Shown piece by piece: positions 59,185 to 64,000 of a stretch of 64,000 bases of DNA. The notes beneath the pieces are model-generated. The model was not told where the DNA came from, ran no database searches, and worked only from the letters and a program-made list of their open reading frames with translations. The stretch is taken from contig NZ_SLWR01000006.1 in NCBI RefSeq assembly GCF_004345665.1, positions 1 to 64,000 of the forward strand, in the 5' to 3' direction. Source of the stretch: Kribbella antiqua. Its GTDB lineage: Bacteria > Actinomycetota > Actinomycetes > Propionibacteriales > Kribbellaceae. The translations under genes and the position numbers were made by a program. Position 1 is the stretch's first letter. Each line of letters begins with the position of its first letter.

Positions 59185-62100
59185 ATGAGTGGGGTGACTG
59201 TGCTGGTGGCTTCGTATGCCGGGGCCGTGAGTGCACCGGCGCATGTTCGGCTGCAGGGGCTGGTCGACAAGCTGCCGGGGGAGAAGCTGGTACGACGTGA
59301 CGCCGGGTGGCCGGTGGTGGTGTACGACGATCCGGCCGAGGCGGTCGCGGCGGCGCGAGCACTGCGCGAGGCGGCGGCCGGTGTGCCCGCGGGTGAGCTG
59401 TTGCGGATCGCCGTACACACAGGAGTTTCGCGCGTGCCGTCGGTGCGGCACGCGGAGGAGTTGCTGGCGATCGCGAACCCTGGGCAAACGTTGCTGACGG
59501 CATCCGTCAGCGCGGATGAAGTGACCGACCTCGGGATGCATCGGTTGCGGGATCTGGGATCGCCCGAGCGCATCTTCGAGCTCACTTCAACAGCGGCGGG
59601 GCTGCGGTCGCTGGATGTGGTGCCGAACAACCTGCCGGTGATGTTCACCAGCTTCGTCGGCCGGCAGACGCAGTTGGCGGCGCTCAGGACGCAACTGTCC
59701 GGAAATCGGTTAGTGACGCTCACCGGTCCGGGTGGGAGCGGCAAGACCCGCCTGGCCGCGCAGGTTGCGGCCCAACTGGCGGAACGCTGGCGCGACGGCG
59801 TGTGGTGGGTCGATCTCGCGGCCGTCACCGAGAGTACGCAGATCGCCGAGGCGGTCGCGGCGGCGGTCGGCGTGATGGTCGAGGCTGGTGACAGCAAACG
59901 GTTGCTGCTCGGCCAGTTGCGCGGGACCCAGGCGTTGATCTGCTTGGACAACTGCGAGCAGATCATCGACGGCGTCGCGGAATTCGTGCTCGCCGTACAG
60001 ACGTCGTGTCCCGAGGTGTCGGTGCTGGCGACGAGCCGGGAGCCGCTCGACCTACCCGGCGAGGTGGTCTGGCGGGTGCCGGCCTTGGCGCCGGACGAGG
60101 CGATGACGCTTTTCGTGGAGCGGGCCGGGTCGGAGTTTCCCGAGTCGGAGAAGGCGATCCGGTCGATCTGCACACGGCTCGACGGAATGCCGTTGGCGCT
60201 GGAGCTGGCCGCGGCCTGGGTACGCACGTTGACGCCGGAACAGATCGAAACCGGCCTCGACGACCGCTTCGGGCTGCTCACTCGCAACACCAGGGGAGTG
60301 GCTGCCCGGCAGCAAACGTTGACTGCGTCGATCGACTGGAGTCACGACCTGCTCGACCCGGACGAGCGTAACGTTTTCCGCCGGCTCGCGGTCTTCGCCG
60401 GCGGCTTCACCCTCGACGCCGTGCGGGCAGTCTGCGACGCAACCGCCGTACTGGAGATCTTCGCGCGACTTGTCGACAAATCGCTCGTCGTCGCCGAGGA
60501 CGGGCGGTATCGATTGCTGGAGACAATCCGCGAGTACGCCGGAACGCGCCTGGCGGAAGCGGGTGAGCTCGAAGCCGCGCGCGACCTGCACCTCGACTAC
60601 TACCTCGGCGTCGCCGAGGCCGCGGAGCCCTTGCTGGACACCGATCGGGAGGCGTGGCGGGCAGCGATCGAACCGGATCGGGAGAACTACCGGGCCGCGT
60701 TGGAGCACGGATTGTCGTCGGAGGATCCGGGCCGTGGCCGCCGCCTGGCGGCGGCCTTGCGGTGGCTATGGAATCTGCAGGCGACCGGTCATGAGGGGAT
60801 CGGCTACCTGCGGCGAGCGATCGAGCGCGCGCCGGACGACCGAACGTTGCTTCAGGCCCGTTTGCTGTACGGCTACGCGACCGTGGCCGACACCGTCGAC
60901 CCGTTCGGGTACGACGCGGCCGGCCGCGGGCTGGAGCTTGCGACCGAGCTCGGCGACGACCGGATGCGCTCGCTCTTCCTCGCGTTGGTTGCCGTTGGCA
61001 AGTTCTTCACCGGCTTCCAGGAAGCCTGGGAGCTGGCCGCGGAAGGGCGGCGGCTGGCCGAGGGGATCGGGAACGATCACGCCCGCGACGCCAACATCGC
61101 GTTGCAGTGCGTCCTGGTGTCGCTCTGGGATCGGCACGACGAGCTGCGACCGCTGCTCGAGCTGGTCACCGAGGGACTGATCACCAGCGGCGAACGGGGG
61201 ATCGCCTCGACTGTTCTCACCGTGTGGTCCGAGAGCCTGGCGTCGACCGGTGAGCTGCACAGAGCCGTCGCGGTAGCCGAACGGGCCCTCGCCGCGGCGG
61301 AACCGCTGGCCGATTTCCATCGAGTCGGTACGGCGCGCGGACAACTGGCGGCACTGCTCGCGCGGACCGGCCGGCTCGCGGAGGCTCGCGAGTTGATGCA
61401 CCCGTTGCTCGAGCTCGCCGAGACAGCCGGTGCCGTGGTGCCGAACCTCGGCCAGGTGATGGGCCTCATCTCCTACCGGAGTGGCGAGTACGAGGCCGCG
61501 GTCCAGTGGACGGAACGCGAAACGTCGCTGGACAGTCCACTCGCACGGACTTTCGTCCCGGCGATGCTGCTGCCAACGGTTGCGGCCGCGCTGCGCGCCG
61601 GCGGGCGCGAGGCCGAGGCGACCGAAGCCCTGGACCGCGCGGCGGAGCTGGCGCGCCGCTACAACCTGCCCAGGATCCTTGCCGACGCTCTTGACCAGCA
61701 GGGTCGCTCGCTGATCGCCGAGCAGCCGGACCAGGCGGCAGACCTTCTGCACGAGGCACTGACCACCAGGGTCGACCATGGCCTGCGGACCTATCTCATC
61801 GACAGTCTGGAGTCCCTCGCCCTGCTGGCGGATCACACCAACCGCTCTGCCGATGCGGCCCGCCTGGCCAACGCCGCCGCAGCAGCCCGTGCGGACAGTG
61901 GTTACGCCGCTCCACCTGACCGACCGGTGCTGCCGACGACCGACGAGGCGCCGATGTCGCTGGACGAGGCTGTCGCGTACGTACGTCGTACTCGGGGCAC
62001 GCGTGGTCGTCCGTCGAGCGGGTGGGCGAGCCTGACGCCGACCGAGCAGGAGGTCGTCGCGCTGGCCGTGGAAGGGCTCAGCAATCCGGAGATCGGCGAA

Positions 62101-62205
62101 AGACTGTTCATGAGCCGCGGCACGGTGAAGACACACCTCGCCCACGTCTACGCCAAGCTCGGCGTCGCCAATCGCACCGAATTGGCGTCTCTCAAGAAGA
62201 CGTGA
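59185..62205 (+). CDS. Large LuxR-type regulator with degenerate cyclase, NB-ARC and TPR domains
   Basis: 1006 residues from the ATG at 59185. Residues 1-130 resemble a class III adenylate-cyclase domain (DDPAEAVAAARALREAAAGV, LLRIAVHTGVSRVP, LRDLGSPERIFEL) but lack metal-binding Asp residues, so it is inactive. An NTPase follows: P-loop LTGPGGSGKTRLAAQ (near 183), Walker B ALICLDNCEQII, and GMPLALELAAAWVR. TPR-like helices span about 450-900. The C-terminal LuxR helix-turn-helix is LTPTEQEVVALAVEGLSNPE plus SRGTVKTHLAHVYAKLGV. Regulators of this type switch on ATP binding; the targets are unknown. Confidence 0.93.
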   Translation: MSGVTVLVASYAGAVSAPAHVRLQGLVDKLPGEKLVRRDAGWPVVVYDDPAEAVAAARALREAAAGVPAGELLRIAVHTGVSRVPSVRHAEELLAIANPGQTLLTASVSADEVTDLGMHRLRDLGSPERIFELTSTAAGLRSLDVVPNNLPVMFTSFVGRQTQLAALRTQLSGNRLVTLTGPGGSGKTRLAAQVAAQLAERWRDGVWWVDLAAVTESTQIAEAVAAAVGVMVEAGDSKRLLLGQLRGTQALICLDNCEQIIDGVAEFVLAVQTSCPEVSVLATSREPLDLPGEVVWRVPALAPDEAMTLFVERAGSEFPESEKAIRSICTRLDGMPLALELAAAWVRTLTPEQIETGLDDRFGLLTRNTRGVAARQQTLTASIDWSHDLLDPDERNVFRRLAVFAGGFTLDAVRAVCDATAVLEIFARLVDKSLVVAEDGRYRLLETIREYAGTRLAEAGELEAARDLHLDYYLGVAEAAEPLLDTDREAWRAAIEPDRENYRAALEHGLSSEDPGRGRRLAAALRWLWNLQATGHEGIGYLRRAIERAPDDRTLLQARLLYGYATVADTVDPFGYDAAGRGLELATELGDDRMRSLFLALVAVGKFFTGFQEAWELAAEGRRLAEGIGNDHARDANIALQCVLVSLWDRHDELRPLLELVTEGLITSGERGIASTVLTVWSESLASTGELHRAVAVAERALAAAEPLADFHRVGTARGQLAALLARTGRLAEARELMHPLLELAETAGAVVPNLGQVMGLISYRSGEYEAAVQWTERETSLDSPLARTFVPAMLLPTVAAALRAGGREAEATEALDRAAELARRYNLPRILADALDQQGRSLIAEQPDQAADLLHEALTTRVDHGLRTYLIDSLESLALLADHTNRSADAARLANAAAAARADSGYAAPPDRPVLPTTDEAPMSLDEAVAYVRRTRGTRGRPSSGWASLTPTEQEVVALAVEGLSNPEIGERLFMSRGTVKTHLAHVYAKLGVANRTELASLKKT

Positions 62206-62632
62206 GCATCTCCAGAGCTTTGCTGATCCGGCGGGCGCGGGTCTCCGGATTCTTGGCGTCGTTGATCGCGTTCACGTGCTCACGCCGGTGGCTGTAGCTC
62301 AGCTTGTCGAATGCCGCGCGCAACCCGGCGCCGTCCAGCGCGGCAGCGAGATCGGCCGGCACCTCGATCGTCCGCTCGGCCGTGTCGCGCTCGACGGTGA
62401 CAGTGACGGGGTCGCCGGCCTCCTTGCCGAGTTCGGTGCGGATGCTCTTCAGGATGCCGAGCGCCATACAGCCGCCCATCGACGCGATCGACCCGCGGTA
62501 CGCGATCCCGTCGAAGGTGGCCTGGACCGGAATCCGCCCACCGCCGCCGAGCGCGTCGATCACCTCACCCGGCACCTCGACCCAGGCGCCACCACCGGGG
62601 TTGACGCTGACCGTCCCCTCGAACGTCTCCAT
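62192..62632 (-). CDS. DUF1905 / YdeI-OmpD-associated protein
   Basis: 146 residues from the ATG at 62632. A DUF1905 beta-barrel (METFEGTVSVNPGGGAWVEV, FDGIAYRGSIASMGG) is followed by the YdeI/OmpD-associated helical tail (FDKLSYSHRREHVNAINDAK, NPETRARRISKALEML). The domain pair is common in actinobacteria and linked by annotation to bacteriocin protection, with no firm biochemical role. The 3' end overlaps the convergent LuxR-type gene by 14 bases. Confidence 0.88.
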   Translation of the reverse strand: METFEGTVSVNPGGGAWVEVPGEVIDALGGGGRIPVQATFDGIAYRGSIASMGGCMALGILKSIRTELGKEAGDPVTVTVERDTAERTIEVPADLAAALDGAGLRAAFDKLSYSHRREHVNAINDAKNPETRARRISKALEMLTSS

Positions 62633-62857
62633 ACGTCGCACCATAGGGCGCGGCCGCTCCGGACGGCCAGGTGTGACCCGCCGTGAGAGACCTGTCTGAC
62701 GACTGGTCTGCACCCCGGCGGGCGGTTCTTCTCTCACCACCTCGCGATGGGTGTGCGGGAGCCGTTTCGACGGCGTAACAACAAGATGACTACTCGGAAA
62801 CACCCCGGTCATAGCGTCCTGGCCTAATCAGTGAGGTCGGATGATCGGAGACTTACG

Positions 62858-64000
62858 ATGACGCTCGAGGCACGACCAGAGGCCGTCGCCACCCGCGACG
62901 GCAGCGGTGCGGTCGGTACGGTCGAGGCGCCACGGCGCGGGCGCTGGATCGACGTCTGGGATCCCGAGGACGCCAGTTTCTGGGCCGAGAAGGGCCGTGC
63001 GGTCGCGCGGCGCAACCTCTGGCCCTCCATCTTCGCCGAGTTCCTCGGCTTCTCGGTCTGGCAGCTGTGGAGCATCGTCGTCGTGTCGATGCCGAAGGCC
63101 GGCTTCACCTACACCACGAACCAGCTGTTCTGGCTGGTCGCGCTGCCGAGCCTGGTCGGCGCGACGCTGCGGCTGCCCTACACGTTCGCGGTACCGAAGT
63201 TCGGCGGCCGGAACTGGACCATCGTGTCCGCGATGCTGCTGCTGATCCCGACCATCGGGCTGTCCTACTTCATGACCCAGCCGGACACGCCGTTCGTGCT
63301 GATGGCGCTGGTCGCGGCCACCGCGGGTGTCGGCGGCGGCAACTTCGCCAGCAGTATGACGAATATTTCCTTCTTCTACCCGGAGAAGGAGAAGGGCTTC
63401 GCGCTCGGTATCAACGCGGCCGGCGGCAACCTGGGCGTCGCCGTGGTCCAGCTGCTGGTGCCGATCGTCATCGTCGCCGGTGCCGGCCTGACGCTGAACC
63501 GGGCCGGCCTGATGTGGATCCCGCTGATCCTGCTGGCCGCCTTCCTGGCCTGGAAGGTGATGGCGAACCTGTCCGTGGCGACCTCGTCGTTCCGGTCCTC
63601 GATCGCGGCGGCGAAGCGGCCGCACACCTGGATCATCTCGTTCCTCTACATCGGCACCTTCGGCTCGTTCATCGGCTTCGGCGCGGCCTTCCCGCTGCTG
63701 ATCAAGACCACGTTCCCCGAGATCACGGTGGCCCACATCGCCTTCCTCGGTGCCCTGGTCGGCTCGGTCTCGCGGCCGTTCGGCGGCAAGCTGTCCGACA
63801 AGCTCGGCGGCGCCTGGGTGACGGTCTGCGCCTTCGTGGTGATGGGCATCGGCATCCTGTCCGCGATCGTGTCGCTGAACGCGGGCAGCTTCCCGGCCTT
63901 CCTGATCAGCTTCCTGGTCCTGTTCGTCGCCAGCGGCGCCGGCAACGGGTCGACGTACCGGATGATCCCCGCGGTGTTCCGGCTGACCACGCCGGACGAC
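62858..64000 (+). CDS. NarK-type nitrate/nitrite transporter (MFS), 3' end outside window
   Basis: 381 codons are visible, open at the window end. CGGAG precedes the ATG at 62858. A cytosolic N-terminus with WIDVWDPEDASFWAEKGRAV, usual for actinobacterial NarK, leads into MFS helices. The nitrate signature is present as AGVGGGNFASSMTNISFFYP and FALGINAAGGNLGVAVVQL, and conserved Arg in LRLPYTF fits substrate binding. It would exchange or import nitrate/nitrite. The neighbouring genes are not nitrate-related; partners may lie downstream. Confidence 0.92.
   Translation, partial: MTLEARPEAVATRDGSGAVGTVEAPRRGRWIDVWDPEDASFWAEKGRAVARRNLWPSIFAEFLGFSVWQLWSIVVVSMPKAGFTYTTNQLFWLVALPSLVGATLRLPYTFAVPKFGGRNWTIVSAMLLLIPTIGLSYFMTQPDTPFVLMALVAATAGVGGGNFASSMTNISFFYPEKEKGFALGINAAGGNLGVAVVQLLVPIVIVAGAGLTLNRAGLMWIPLILLAAFLAWKVMANLSVATSSFRSSIAAAKRPHTWIISFLYIGTFGSFIGFGAAFPLLIKTTFPEITVAHIAFLGALVGSVSRPFGGKLSDKLGGAWVTVCAFVVMGIGILSAIVSLNAGSFPAFLISFLVLFVASGAGNGSTYRMIPAVFRLTTPDD

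Noticed and set aside
58791..60290. Extended N-terminus for the Nramp-like protein, giving 978 codons
   Set aside because: The extra part is Ser/Arg/Pro-rich and antisense to the LuxR-type gene; a good ribosome site precedes the ATG at 58790.

Overview
High-GC DNA (about 70%) with GTG starts, ATGA/GTGA stop-start overlaps and several probable leaderless promoters. The gene content (SpoIID/PGRP wall hydrolases with LGFP repeats, a GH76 mannanase, a non-disulfide LpdA quinone reductase, a fused biotin carboxylase/BCCP, and two Ser/Thr kinases) points to a chromosome of a filamentous or nocardioform actinomycete. I think of Kribbella or a nearby Propionibacteriales genus, but the genus is inference. 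About 45 intact genes are seen. Both window edges cut a gene.

Layout. 1-1.65 kb is a mobile-element scar: a DUF222/13E12 gene with a LexA-type box over its promoter, a decayed IS481-like left end, and a tRNA-Gly 3' remnant that looks like an attachment site. 2-9.5 kb: an APH-type kinase, then a leftward envelope operon (small secreted protein, MoxR, DUF58, VWA, HtrA-type protease) divergent from an OmpR-type two-component system. 9.6-17.7 kb: five regulator-plus-enzyme/transporter modules (MarR, AraC, LysR, TetR), several with visible operators. 17.7-26.3 kb: PepN, then five overlapping genes encoding a J-like membrane protein, a Ser/Thr kinase, a GrpE-like protein, a divergent Hsp70 and a TPR-TM-OmpA protein. 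This operon is the best candidate for an under-described system. 26.3-29.8 kb: a broken S28 peptidase gene and a divergent ECF sigma/Ser-Thr kinase pair. 29.8-30.8 kb: one kilobase without a gene, packed with direct and inverted repeats.

30.8-41 kb is deoxyribose/nucleoside and redox metabolism (deoC, two ALDH-family genes, an MccF-like peptidase, a phosphohexomutase, a gamma-glutamylcyclotransferase-like protein, LpdA). From memory its gene content recalls the lpdA-pmmB-accA3 neighbourhood of Mycobacterium and nucleoside-salvage loci of Streptomyces. 41-52 kb is mostly exported: an FAD oxidase, a 1368-residue subtilase, a Gly/Asp-rich membrane protein, a PGRP amidase overlapping a SpoIID-domain gene, GH76 and a membrane cyclophilin. 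53.4-64 kb: acyl-CoA carboxylase alpha subunit, two gene remnants, an SMP-30 lactonase, an Nramp-related transporter lacking the usual metal motifs, a LuxR/NB-ARC regulator, a DUF1905/YdeI protein and the start of a NarK-type transporter.

Intergenic palindromes are frequent. Several sit between convergent genes as clear terminators. Others share a GGAGGGTT core and may be a dispersed repeat family.
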